DNA from: Poriferisodalis sp026713105
Lineage (GTDB): Bacteria; Actinomycetota; Acidimicrobiia; Acidimicrobiales; Poriferisodalaceae
Length of the DNA stretch: 64,000 nt
Assembly (NCBI GenBank): GCA_965115995.1
Contig: OZ220472.1
Span: 1,364,001-1,428,000 of the forward strand
Reading direction: 5' to 3'
The notes beneath the pieces are model-generated. The model saw only the letters and a program-made list of their open reading frames with translations, made no database searches and was not told the DNA's origin. The translations under genes and the position numbers were made by a program. Positions 55,524-63,332 of the stretch are shown one piece after another (the stretch's first letter is position 1; each line of letters begins with the position of its first letter).

Positions 55524-55991
55524 TCAGCGGCTGGGCGGCTCGAGCGGCTCGACGGCGGCCGCTGGCCACGGCGCGAGTCCTCGGGCCACCTCTGCAACGG
55601 CGGCAAGGCTGTAGGAATCCAGCTCGGCGCGCATGCGATGGCCGACCGAGTCCCAGATTGCGAGCAGCACACATTGCCCTTCGTGATCGCAGGCGCCGTC
55701 TTGATGAGGTTGGCCAAAGTCGCCGAGTGCTATCGGTCCGTCGACAGCTCGCACGATCATCCCGATCGTGACTTCAGCTGGGTCGCGGGCCATCACGTAG
55801 CCGCCGCCGACTCCGCGCTTCGATCGAACCAGGCCAGCCCCCTTGAGCGCGAGCAAGATCTGCTCGAGGTATGGCTGGGGCAAGCCGGTGCGCTCCGCAA
55901 TGTCGCGCACCGATGTCGGTCGCCCGTTGTCGTTGAGGACCAGGGACAGCAACGCGCGGCTTGCGTAGTCTCCCCGCGTCGAGACCGCCAC
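55524..55991 (-). CDS. Rrf2-family transcriptional regulator
   Basis: 155 residues from GTG. Winged-helix motif YASRALLSLVLNDNGRPTSVRDIAERTGLPQPYLEQIL (in parts), then GLVRSKRGVGGGYVMARDP, as in IscR/NsrR/CymR. The cluster-ligand region reads GACDHEGQCVL with two cysteines 6 apart; a third, expected for IscR-like Fe-S binding, is not evident, so cofactor binding is uncertain. It is convergent with rluD (5-base gap). TACGCT lies 6 bases before the start. Confidence 0.88.
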   Translation of the reverse strand: MAVSTRGDYASRALLSLVLNDNGRPTSVRDIAERTGLPQPYLEQILLALKGAGLVRSKRGVGGGYVMARDPAEVTIGMIVRAVDGPIALGDFGQPHQDGACDHEGQCVLLAIWDSVGHRMRAELDSYSLAAVAEVARGLAPWPAAAVEPLEPPSR

Positions 55992-55997
55992 GATGGC

Positions 55998-56003
55998 AGC
56001 GTA
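55998..56003 (-). promoter_or_regulatory. TACGCT box, candidate leaderless promoter for the Rrf2 gene
   Basis: On the minus strand TACGCT ends 6 bases before GTG 55991. It fits TANNNT. Confidence 0.35.
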
Positions 56004-56040
56004 GCCCCGGCCGCGGCTGCGCCTATCGGCTCAGCCTCTG

Positions 56041-56170
56041 AGGAGCCGCGCGGGTAGGTGCCCCCGCGTTGGAGGCGGCAGAACCCTCTGCTCCTGCGAT
56101 CCAGCAGGTCGCAACGTCGCAGAGTCTCCTGCCGTCTCCAACGCTATGGCATCTGTGCCTACCCGCTCGA
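56041..56170 (+). ncRNA. Structured repeat B, copy 1 (candidate structured RNA or repeat)
   Basis: Nested pairings: GCGGGTAGG (56050-56058) with CCTACCCGC (56158-56166); GCGTTGGAGGCGGCAG (56066-56081) with CTGCCGTCTCCAACGC (56129-56144), 16 pairs including one G-U; CTCTGC (56086-56091) with GCAGAG (56119-56124); TGCGA (56095-56099) with TCGCA (56109-56113). Copy 2 keeps the loop and flanks almost unchanged but alters the long stem with compensating changes. It lies between the Rrf2 gene and the phosphodiesterase gene and contains no ORF. Preceded by a fragment of repeat A (56013-56040). The RNA function is inferred, and the strand is arbitrary. Confidence 0.6.
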
Positions 56171-56175
56171 GTCCT

Positions 56176-56181
56176 TAGGGT
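56176..56181 (+). promoter_or_regulatory. TAGGGT box, candidate leaderless promoter
   Basis: TAGGGT ends 7 bases before ATG 56189. The same hexamer precedes trkA. No Shine-Dalgarno is present. Confidence 0.4.
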
Positions 56182-56188
56182 CGGCGTC

Positions 56189-57325
56189 ATGGAAGCCGTC
56201 GCCAGCGACCTCGGAGCGGACAGCGAGCCATTGGTCCTTGATCGCATCCTGCCGGCATACGACGGCCGCTGCATCACGGGCGTGGCGCCAGGTCTGCTCG
56301 CCGGCGTGGCAACCGAACTCATCGACGATGCGGTCGCTGCGGCGCGCACTGTCGTCCTGTTCGTCGTGGACGGGCTCGGATGGCACCAGCTGCACCGGCA
56401 TCGCTCGCTGGCACCGTCGCTTGCCGCAGCGAGCGACGCGACCTCGCCGGTCACCACTGTTGCTCCGAGCACGACCGCGACTGCCCTGACGTCGCTGGCC
56501 ACAGGGGCAGCACCCGGCGAGCATGGGCTTGTCGGCTATCGCGTTCCGACCTCGCTGGGACTGCTCAATGCGCTTCGTTGGCGCGCTGGCGGGCGCGACG
56601 TCCGAGTTGAGCTGCCGCCCACCGATCTGCAGCCCGTTGAGCCCTTCTGCGGTCAGCCGGTGGCGGTGGTGACACGCTCGGAGTTCCGCGACAGCGGGTT
56701 CAGCGCTGCACACCTCCGGGGCGGCTCAATGCGCGGATGGCGCGATGTCGCCGCCATCGTGGAGTGTGTGCGGGGTGCGGTCGACGAGGGCTTTCAGCTC
56801 GTATTCGCCTACTACGACACGCTGGACAAGGTCGCTCACGAATTTGGTTTGGGCGACCGTTACCGCTCTGCCCTCGCCGGAGTGGAACGTCTGGCCGTCG
56901 CGCTGCGCACCGATGTGAGCGACGAGATCCCGTTGATCGTCACCGCTGATCATGGTGTTGTCGAAGTCTCCGAGCCGCCGATCATGATCGACCCAGAAGT
57001 CACCGAACTCACCGACGGTTGGTCCGGCGAAGCCAGAATGCTGTGGCTGCACGCTTGTACGGGTGCCGCATCTGAACTCGTCGCTTCTTGTGAGCGCTAC
57101 GCCGATATCGCCGAGATTGCCCCCGTGGAACAGGTGCTGGACGAACGGTGGCTGGGTCGCCATGTCACCGAGGCAGCCCGACGCCGGCTCGGCGATGTCG
57201 TGCTCGTGCCCCGGGGTCTGCAGGCGTTCACGATGCCCGACGAGGACCAGCCGCATCACCCGCTCATCGGTCGTCACGGAGGCCTGACGTCGGAGGAGAT
57301 GCTGGTTCCCTTCGCGCTGATGTAG
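56189..57325 (+). CDS. Alkaline-phosphatase-superfamily phosphodiesterase
   Basis: 378 residues. VVLFVVDGLGWHQLH gives the metal-binding Asp; TVAPSTTATALTSLATGAAPGEHGLVGY (in parts) holds the Thr nucleophile; YYDTLDKVAHEFG and VTADHGVVEV carry further metal ligands; IGRHGGLTSEEMLVP contains the C-terminal His. This is the type I phosphodiesterase/nucleotide pyrophosphatase pattern (PF01663). No signal peptide is seen, so it is probably cytoplasmic. Substrate unknown. Confidence 0.87.
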   Translation: MEAVASDLGADSEPLVLDRILPAYDGRCITGVAPGLLAGVATELIDDAVAAARTVVLFVVDGLGWHQLHRHRSLAPSLAAASDATSPVTTVAPSTTATALTSLATGAAPGEHGLVGYRVPTSLGLLNALRWRAGGRDVRVELPPTDLQPVEPFCGQPVAVVTRSEFRDSGFSAAHLRGGSMRGWRDVAAIVECVRGAVDEGFQLVFAYYDTLDKVAHEFGLGDRYRSALAGVERLAVALRTDVSDEIPLIVTADHGVVEVSEPPIMIDPEVTELTDGWSGEARMLWLHACTGAASELVASCERYADIAEIAPVEQVLDERWLGRHVTEAARRRLGDVVLVPRGLQAFTMPDEDQPHHPLIGRHGGLTSEEMLVPFALM

Positions 57326-57409
57326 CCGGCCCCGAGCGGCTCGAGCGGCACGGCCTCGCCACGTTTGCGCCAGTGTCTATGCGGGCAGGAGCACTCTGAG
57401 CCGGGGGCG

Positions 57410-57931
57410 ATGGATTTCTCGCCAGATAGCATTTTGGTGGTGGTTGGCGATTCGGTTCAAGACCCAGAACAGGGTGAGCTGCTGGATGGCGGACCATTCA
57501 CAGAAGACGATGTCGACGAGCCTTTCGTTCCTGAGCCGGCGAAGCTCATGCGCATCGGCGGCATGATCCGCAAGCTGCTGGAAGAAGTCCGTCACGCGGA
57601 ACTCGACGAAGCAGGTCGCGACCGCATGCGAGACGTGTATCACCTGTCGGTCGACGAGCTGGCGACTGCCTTGTCCGAACCGCTCGCAGATGAGCTGAAC
57701 CGCCTTGTGCTGCCATTGGATGACGACATCCCGTCGGGCCCTGAGCTGCGCATCGCGCAGGCTCAGCTCGTGGGATGGCTCGAGGGGCTGTTCCACGGCA
57801 TCCAGGCGGCGGTCTCGGCGCAGCAGATGATGGCCGAGCGGCAGTTGCGCAGCATGCGAGGCAACGCCCTCGAGGCGGGCAGCCAGCCGCAACAGCCTCG
57901 TGGGGCGGAGCGCGGCGGTGTCTATCTGTGA
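57410..57931 (+). CDS. bpa: Bacterial proteasome activator Bpa (PafE)
   Basis: 173 residues from MDFSPDSI. AKLMRIGGMIRKLLEEVRHAELDEAGRDRMRDVY (in parts) and LSEPLADELNRLVLP form the conserved helical bundle. The C-terminus GGVYL is an HbYX motif that opens the 20S proteasome gate. Bpa forms dodecameric rings that feed unfolded proteins to the proteasome without ATP. This implies proteasome genes elsewhere in the genome. GTG or ATG codons upstream lack similarity. Confidence 0.92.
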   Translation: MDFSPDSILVVVGDSVQDPEQGELLDGGPFTEDDVDEPFVPEPAKLMRIGGMIRKLLEEVRHAELDEAGRDRMRDVYHLSVDELATALSEPLADELNRLVLPLDDDIPSGPELRIAQAQLVGWLEGLFHGIQAAVSAQQMMAERQLRSMRGNALEAGSQPQQPRGAERGGVYL

Positions 57932-58078
57932 TCGGGACGAAGTCGGCCGGCGGCAACCGCCGCACGCATGGCATCGTCAGGCCTCCGGGTGCGCACGCGC
58001 ATTGAACAAGCACTGAAGGATTGGATTGGCCGGCCACCGGAGGATCGGCCAGCAAGCATCGCAAGGGGCGAGAACCAC

Positions 58079-58744
58079 ATGGCGCTCGAGGTTGAGACAA
58101 AGGACTGCACGGCACTCAGCGATGCTGAGATCTCCGAGATGGCCGAACTGGTCAGCGGCGAGAACGTTCACTTCGACGTTGGGCATCTGTCCAAGCAGCG
58201 AGACGCCTGGGTGCTCGTCACCCACGTGCGAGACGGCACCAAGCTGGCCGCCTACGGCTTCTGCACGCTCGAGCGGGTCGGCGGCGATCCGACGGTGCTG
58301 ATGGGTGCCGGCGCCACGCGGCGTTCCGCCCGCCGCGACAGCGCGTTGCGGTCGATGATGACCGATCAGCTTCGGCGAGCCGTTCTGGCGTTCCCCGACG
58401 AGGACGTGCTGGTGGCGTGCCAGATGGCCGACGCTGCAGCCTTCACGGCGTTCAAGCCGCTTGATCGGGTGGTGCCGCGTCCGGGCTACGAGCCCAACGG
58501 CGAGGACCGCGCATGGGGACGTCGGCTGGCGAAGCGCTTCGACGTGCAGGGCGAGTACAAGGCTCGCGAGTTCAAGGTGTACGGCGACGGCGGGCCGTCG
58601 TTTGTGCTGAACCACACCGCTCCCCGGCCCGAGAAGCTCGATCCGACACTGATCGACATCTTCGACGGATTCGACACCGCGAACGGCGACGCACTCATCG
58701 CGTTCGGATGGGCCAGCCGCGAAGACCTCGCGAAGCTGCTGTAG
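58079..58744 (+). CDS. Conserved protein of unknown function, possibly GNAT-like
   Basis: 221 residues from MALEVETKDCTALSD. LSKQRDAWVLVTHVRDGTKLAAYGFCTLERVGGDPTVLMGAGATRR (in parts) resembles the beta-rich core of GNAT acyltransferases, but no acetyl-CoA motif is clear. GGGGCGAG lies 8 bases before ATG 58079; ATG 57968 would add 37 residues with no visible similarity. Transcribed with its neighbours on the plus strand. No function can be assigned. Confidence 0.65.
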   Translation: MALEVETKDCTALSDAEISEMAELVSGENVHFDVGHLSKQRDAWVLVTHVRDGTKLAAYGFCTLERVGGDPTVLMGAGATRRSARRDSALRSMMTDQLRRAVLAFPDEDVLVACQMADAAAFTAFKPLDRVVPRPGYEPNGEDRAWGRRLAKRFDVQGEYKAREFKVYGDGGPSFVLNHTAPRPEKLDPTLIDIFDGFDTANGDALIAFGWASREDLAKLL

Positions 58745-58790
58745 CGCTCTGGACCCTGCGGGTCTGGGGCTGAGCTGAGCACGTGCGCTG

Positions 58791-59465
58791 GTGACCGGAG
58801 CCTTCAGCGAACTCGCCCGCAGGCGACGGATGACCCGGCATTTCCTGGCCGATCCCGTTGACGAGCCGCTGCTCGCACATGTGCTCGACGCCGCTCGGCG
58901 GGTCCCCTCGGCCGGTAATGCCCAGGGTTTCGACTTCGTCGTGCTTCAAGGCCCCGACGAGACAGCGCGCTATTGGGACGCCGCGATGCCCCCAGACCGG
59001 CGGGAGGGCTTTCGGTGGGCAAGCCTGCTCGCCTGCCCGGTGCTCGTCACTGTCTGGGCGGATCCCGGCGCGTACGTCGAGCGATACGGCGAACCCGACA
59101 AAACACCAACCGGCCTCGGCAGCGACGCTGGGGCGTGGGCGACGCCGTACTGGACGGTGGACTCAGCATTTGCCGCGATGGCACTGCAGTACGCCGCGAT
59201 CGACGAGGGCCTCGGCGTGCTCTTCTTCGGGATGTTCGAACACGCCGATGCGGTCGCGGGTGCCCTCGGGGTTCCCGCGTCGCACCAGCCGATCGGCGTG
59301 ATTGCCATGGGATGGCCGGATCGATCCGCGGAGGCTGCGGGCGGACATGCGGCCAGTGAGAAGCGCCCGCGACGCCCGCTGTTCGGCGCCGAACCGGACC
59401 CCGCCGCCGAAGACACCGTTGCCGACCGGCCCGTGGTGCACCGGGGCCGCTGGCTAGGTCACTGA
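58791..59465 (+). CDS. Nitroreductase-family flavoprotein
   Basis: 224 residues from GTG. RRRMTRHFLADPVDEPLL and VLDAARRVPSAGNAQGFDFVVLQG (in parts) is the FMN-binding opening of the nitroreductase fold; SAFAAMALQYAAIDEGLGVLFFG and PIGVIAMGWPD follow. The C-terminal 35 residues are variable and charged (RPRRPLFGAEPDPAAED). Reduced substrate unknown. Confidence 0.85.
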   Translation: MTGAFSELARRRRMTRHFLADPVDEPLLAHVLDAARRVPSAGNAQGFDFVVLQGPDETARYWDAAMPPDRREGFRWASLLACPVLVTVWADPGAYVERYGEPDKTPTGLGSDAGAWATPYWTVDSAFAAMALQYAAIDEGLGVLFFGMFEHADAVAGALGVPASHQPIGVIAMGWPDRSAEAAGGHAASEKRPRRPLFGAEPDPAAEDTVADRPVVHRGRWLGH

Positions 59466-59539
59466 TAAGTTTCTGCGCGACGGCGGTGCTGAGATGGTGC
59501 AGGCCGGAGCATGTGGCTCGACGCAGGAGGATCGCTGAG

Positions 59540-59971
59540 GTGGCCGACGAGAGCGCGCCGAACAATGATCCACCGAGCCAGATCTCGATGGTGGAATACC
59601 TGCACCTCGGCAACGACCCTCACCTGGTGGCAAACGTCTGCGATGCGTGCGGGGTCACCTACTTCGATCGACGCAATGCCTGCGCGGCGTGCGGGGCGCG
59701 GGAATTCACGGCGTCACGGCTCGCCAACACCGGTTCGGTACGGACCTTCACCATCGTGCACCGTGCAGCTCGGGGAGTACCTGCGCCGTACGTATCCGCT
59801 GTCGTGGATCTCGACGGGGGCGGGCGTGTCAAGAGCAACATCATCAACGTCGAGCCCGAGCCCTCCAAAGTGACACTCGGGATGCGTGTTCGTCTCGCCA
59901 CCTATGTGACCGCGACAGACGACGACGGCGTCGAAGCAGTCGCCTTCGGCTACGAGCCTGAGGCCGCGTGA
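59540..59971 (+). CDS. DUF35 OB-fold protein with zinc ribbon
   Basis: 143 residues from GTG, with AGGAGG 9 bases upstream. Zinc-ribbon cysteines CDACG and CAACG are 17 apart, then the OB-fold part (VRTFTIVHRAARGVPAPYVSAVVDLDGG in parts). DUF35 proteins work with thiolase-like partners; in cholesterol side-chain degradation the pair ChsH2-Ltp2 forms an aldolase complex. The thiolase gene follows 78 bases downstream, supporting such a pair. Confidence 0.87.
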   Translation: MADESAPNNDPPSQISMVEYLHLGNDPHLVANVCDACGVTYFDRRNACAACGAREFTASRLANTGSVRTFTIVHRAARGVPAPYVSAVVDLDGGGRVKSNIINVEPEPSKVTLGMRVRLATYVTATDDDGVEAVAFGYEPEAA

Positions 59972-60049
59972 ACCTCCGCCCCGGCAACCACCACAGCATC
60001 TGACCTGAGCACCATTCACCAAGAACCAGATCACCGAAAGAGAGCAGCC

Positions 60050-61261
60050 ATGAGCAACCAAGATCCCGTCTGGATTCTCGGCACATCCATGACCAAGTTC
60101 GGTCGCTACGCCGACAAAGACCTGATCGACCTCGCCGCACAGGCTTCGCTCGGGGCGCTCGATGACGGCGGGGTGACCATGGCGGACATGGACGTGCTGG
60201 CCGCAGGCTGTCTCTACGAAGCGAATGGCGGCGTCGGCCAGCGCCTTCAGAAGCAGATCGGGCAGACCGGCATCCCCGTTTTCAACGTGGCCAACGCCTG
60301 CGCCACCGGCGCTACGGCAGTCCGCACCGTGATGATGGCGATCAAGGCGGGCGAGGCGCAGATGGGCCTCGCAGTGGGTGTCGAACAGATGGGCAAGATG
60401 GGCATGCTCGGTGGCGATCGGGCCGCCCGCTCCGACAAGCAGGTGTTCGAGCGCAAGGGTCGCTTCGGCTCCGTGGTGGGCGTCGAAGGCCGCCTAGGCA
60501 CCAACATGATGCCCGGCGTCTTTGCGCAGGCCGGCATGGAGTACGCCTACGAGAACGACGGCGTCGGTTTCGAGCAGTTCGCCAAGGTGGCGCAGAAGAA
60601 CCACGAGCATTCGACGCTGAACCCGCTGGCGCAATACCGCAAGGCATTCTCGCTGGACGAGGTGATGGGCTCCGAGGTCATCGCCTACCCGAACACCCTG
60701 CTGATGTGCTGCCCGACTGGCGACGGCTCGGCGGCGGTCGTTCTGGTCTCCGACGAGAAGCTGAAGACGCTGTCTCGCGAGCAGCAGCGGCGAGCCGTCA
60801 AGGTCTCGGCCTCGGTGCTGACCTCAGATCCGTGGACCGAGGGCTGCCAGGTGCAGCCGGATGTCAACACGCTGACGCGTAACGCTGCCGACGAGGCGTA
60901 CGAGGCCTCTGGCGTCGATCCGGCAGATCTCGACCTCGTGGAGCTGCACGACTGCTTCGCGACCGCCGAGCTGCGGCACTACGACAACCTGCGACTGTGC
61001 GAGCCAGGCGGCGCCGGCGAGTGGATCGACAAGGGCGGTCCGTGGCGCGACGGGGAGATCCCGGTCAACGTGTCCGGCGGGCTGCTGTCGAAGGGGCACC
61101 CGATCGGTGCGACGGGCGTCGCCAATCTGTTCGAGGTTGCCACCCACGTACGAGGCGAAGCCGGCGACCGTCAGGTGCCCGACGCCAAGGTCGGCCTGGC
61201 CCACGTGATCGGCCTCGGTTCGAGCTGCGGAGTGCACATCCTGGAGCGCTCCGGCCTCTAG
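60050..61261 (+). CDS. Thiolase-like (SCP-x/lipid-transfer type) enzyme
   Basis: 403 residues. VANACATGATAVRTV contains the nucleophilic Cys; VELHDCFATAELRHY and SKGHPIGATGVANLFEV carry the His and second Cys regions. The pattern is that of SCP-x thiolases and Ltp2-type aldolases. With the adjacent DUF35 protein it probably cleaves or forms a C-C bond in an acyl-CoA or steroid-side-chain pathway. The exact substrate is unknown. GAGAGCAGCC precedes ATG. Confidence 0.88.
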   Translation: MSNQDPVWILGTSMTKFGRYADKDLIDLAAQASLGALDDGGVTMADMDVLAAGCLYEANGGVGQRLQKQIGQTGIPVFNVANACATGATAVRTVMMAIKAGEAQMGLAVGVEQMGKMGMLGGDRAARSDKQVFERKGRFGSVVGVEGRLGTNMMPGVFAQAGMEYAYENDGVGFEQFAKVAQKNHEHSTLNPLAQYRKAFSLDEVMGSEVIAYPNTLLMCCPTGDGSAAVVLVSDEKLKTLSREQQRRAVKVSASVLTSDPWTEGCQVQPDVNTLTRNAADEAYEASGVDPADLDLVELHDCFATAELRHYDNLRLCEPGGAGEWIDKGGPWRDGEIPVNVSGGLLSKGHPIGATGVANLFEVATHVRGEAGDRQVPDAKVGLAHVIGLGSSCGVHILERSGL

Positions 61262-61320
61262 CCCGAACGGCGAGAAATCCGTTGGATGCTGGCACGAGTG
61301 CGTCGCTACGTTCGCGCGAG

Positions 61321-61383
61321 GGCCAGCCTCTCCGGGTGTGAAGCGCCTTCTCGGACTCGGCCACCACCCGGCTGAGGCTGGCC
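61321..61383. terminator. Two-tier hairpin between convergent genes
   Basis: GGCCAGCCTC (61321-61330) pairs perfectly with GAGGCTGGCC (61374-61383). Inside it CCGGGTG (61332-61338) pairs with CACCCGG (61365-61371), leaving a 26-base loop. It lies between the convergent thiolase and LLM genes. There is no U tract, so a Rho-assisted or bidirectional stop is more likely than a classical intrinsic one. Confidence 0.5.
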
Positions 61384-61422
61384 TCTTCGATCAGCGTACT
61401 TCGTCGAGTTGGGCAGAGACGT

Positions 61423-62310
61423 TCAGTTATTGAATGCTTCGAGCGTGGGTGTCAGGTCGTCGAGGTACCGCAGTGTCTCGTCGGCTGAGGGCAGGTCGAA
61501 GTTCACGGGCGTGAACACGAACTGGCTCACGCCGGCGTCGGCGTAGGCCTCCAAGCGGTCCAGCCTGGGCCTGCCCCAGATGTAGAGCGTGATCGGGATG
61601 TCATTGGCATCGTCGCGGCCCGCCTCGGCTGCCAGCCGCCGGAATCGCTCGATGCCGCCCGTGACGTCGGGCTTGCCGGTGACGTTCATGACGCCGACGT
61701 CGATGGGGCACCATTCGTCGGCGTACTCCGCTGCATGCTGGATACCGAGTGGCCCGGCATTGCCGAGCGCCACCGGGACAGCGCCGTTTGCCGGCTTGGG
61801 ATAGATCCACGACTCGCTGTGAGCGTCCCAGCGGCCGTCGTGGGCCGGCACCGGGTCGTTCTCCCAGATCGATCGGATGGCTGCGACACGCTCTCGCATG
61901 GCGCCATAGCGCTGGCGGAACGGCATGTCGGGCCGATGATCGGCCAGTTCCTCGCGGTTCCAGCCGACGCCGATGCCGAGTACGACGCGACCGTCCGACA
62001 ACACGTCGGCTGAGGCCACGGTGCGGGCGAGGTCGATGAGGTCGTGCTGCAGGATGAGGCAGACACCGGTGCCGAGCTTGATCGTCGACGTGCGTGCGGC
62101 TGCGACGCCGATGGAGACGAACGGGTCCATCATGTGGAGGTAGGTGCCTGGCAGTTGGCCGCCGTTGGGGTACGGGCTCTCGCGAGACGTCGGGATATGA
62201 GTGTGCTCGGGGTACCAGACCGAGTGGTAGCGCCGTTCTTCGAGTTCTTGGGCCAGATCGCCTGGATCGATGCCGCCGTAGTGATTTCCTGTTAGATACC
62301 CGAATTTCAT
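61423..62310 (-). CDS. LLM-class F420-dependent oxidoreductase
   Basis: 295 residues from MKFGYLTGNHYGG. TIM-barrel luciferase-like fold: YHSVWYPEHTHIP, TSTIKLGTGVCLILQHDLIDLARTVASADVLSDGRVVLGIGVGWNREEL (in parts; the latter is typical of F420-binding members), and DEWCPIDVGVMN. Substrate unknown. The start is ATG 62310: the open frame upstream is repeat A. TAGGCT lies 7 bases before the start. Confidence 0.9.
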   Translation of the reverse strand: MKFGYLTGNHYGGIDPGDLAQELEERRYHSVWYPEHTHIPTSRESPYPNGGQLPGTYLHMMDPFVSIGVAAARTSTIKLGTGVCLILQHDLIDLARTVASADVLSDGRVVLGIGVGWNREELADHRPDMPFRQRYGAMRERVAAIRSIWENDPVPAHDGRWDAHSESWIYPKPANGAVPVALGNAGPLGIQHAAEYADEWCPIDVGVMNVTGKPDVTGGIERFRRLAAEAGRDDANDIPITLYIWGRPRLDRLEAYADAGVSQFVFTPVNFDLPSADETLRYLDDLTPTLEAFNN

Positions 62311-62317
62311 GGCGCGC

Positions 62318-62323
62318 AGCCTA
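62318..62323 (-). promoter_or_regulatory. TAGGCT box, candidate leaderless promoter for the LLM gene
   Basis: On the minus strand TAGGCT ends 7 bases before ATG 62310 and is the end of repeat A copy 4. Confidence 0.35.
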
Positions 62324-62438
62324 AGAGGCTGAGCCGATAGGCGAAGCCGTGGCCCGAGCGGCCCGTGAGCGACAGCGAACAAGAGCGGGAAACAACTGGT
62401 AGGACAGCGGGAAGGTTCACCTATCCGCGCACCTTCTC
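62324..62438 (-). repeat. Dispersed repeat A, copy 4
   Basis: Minus strand: GGTGAACCTTCCCGCTGTCC, CAGTTGTTTCCCGCTCTTG, TTCGCTGTCGCTCACGGGCC, GCTCGGGCCACGGCTTCGCC, GGCTCAGCCTCT. Closest to copy 3 in pgeF. It abuts repeat B copy 2. Confidence 0.85.
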
Positions 62439-62570
62439 AGGAGCCGCGCGGGTGCGTGCGCCCGCTGTGGGAGCGGCATGACCCTCTGCTCCCGCGATCC
62501 AGCAGGTCGCAACGTCGCAGAGTCTCCTGCCGCTCCCACAGCTATGGCATCTGGGCGCTATCCGTTGAGG
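62439..62570 (+). ncRNA. Structured repeat B, copy 2 (candidate structured RNA or repeat)
   Basis: GCTGTGGGAGCGGCA (62464-62478) pairs perfectly with TGCCGCTCCCACAGC (62528-62542), 15 pairs. Inside: CTCTGC (62484-62489) with GCAGAG (62517-62522) and GCGA with TCGC. Outside: GCGCCC (62458-62463) with GGGCGC (62553-62558). The loop from CTCTGC to GCAGAG is nearly identical to copy 1, as is GCTATGGCATCTG after the stem. It lies between the LLM and SDR genes, both on the minus strand. The strand of any transcript is unknown. Confidence 0.6.
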
Positions 62571-62573
62571 CAT

Positions 62574-63332
62574 TCAGCCGCGGCCGACCAGGGGCATGCC
62601 GTTGGCCATGACGGTCATGGTGAGCACGTTGGTGTCGGCTGGCAGCTCTGCCATGTACAGCACGGCTCGGGCCACGTCGTCGACATCCATGAGCGGCTCG
62701 GCCCGGGTGCTGCCGTCGGCCTGGGGTACACCGGTGGCCATCGGGGCAGTCAGGGGCGATTCGGCGTTGCCGATGTCAATCTGCCCCACGGTGATGCCGT
62801 GATCGCGGCCTTCCAACGACAGGGCTTTGGTCAGCCCGGTAATCGCGTGTTTGGTGGCGGTGTACGGGGACGAGTGCGGTCGCGGTGTCTGTGCCGACAC
62901 CGAGCCGTTGTTGATGATCCGGCCGCCTGACGGGTCCTGACGCTTCATTTGAGCGAAGGCTGCACGAGCACAGAGCCACGATCCGGTCAGGTTCACCCCG
63001 ACCGTGGCCATCCAGTCGGCAATCGGCAGCTCATCCACCGGCACGGGGCGGGTGCCCATGCCGGCGTTGTTGAACAGCAGGTCGACCCGGCCGAACCGGT
63101 CGGTGGCTGCGGCGAAGAGTGCGTCAACCTGATCGGGAGCTGAGACGTCGGCGGTGACGGCTACGGCCTCGCCGGTGCATTCGTCCACCACCTCGTCGAG
63201 CAGCTCACGGCGGCGACCGCACACGACCATCTGCCAGCCGGCCTCCGACAGTGCGAGCGCGCATGCTCGACCGATGCCGGTTCCGCCGCCGGTGATGATT
63301 GCCACCCGGTCATATGGACGCGTTTCGGTCAT
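62574..63332 (-). CDS. Short-chain dehydrogenase/reductase
   Basis: 252 residues from MTETRPYDR. The NAD(P) motif is ITGGGTGIGRACAL; NNAGMG; catalytic Ser in INNGSVSAQTP and YTATK for the Tyr/Lys pair. Substrate unknown. It overlaps glnS by ATGA, so the two may be cotranscribed although functionally unrelated. Confidence 0.9.
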   Translation of the reverse strand: MTETRPYDRVAIITGGGTGIGRACALALSEAGWQMVVCGRRRELLDEVVDECTGEAVAVTADVSAPDQVDALFAAATDRFGRVDLLFNNAGMGTRPVPVDELPIADWMATVGVNLTGSWLCARAAFAQMKRQDPSGGRIINNGSVSAQTPRPHSSPYTATKHAITGLTKALSLEGRDHGITVGQIDIGNAESPLTAPMATGVPQADGSTRAEPLMDVDDVARAVLYMAELPADTNVLTMTVMANGMPLVGRG

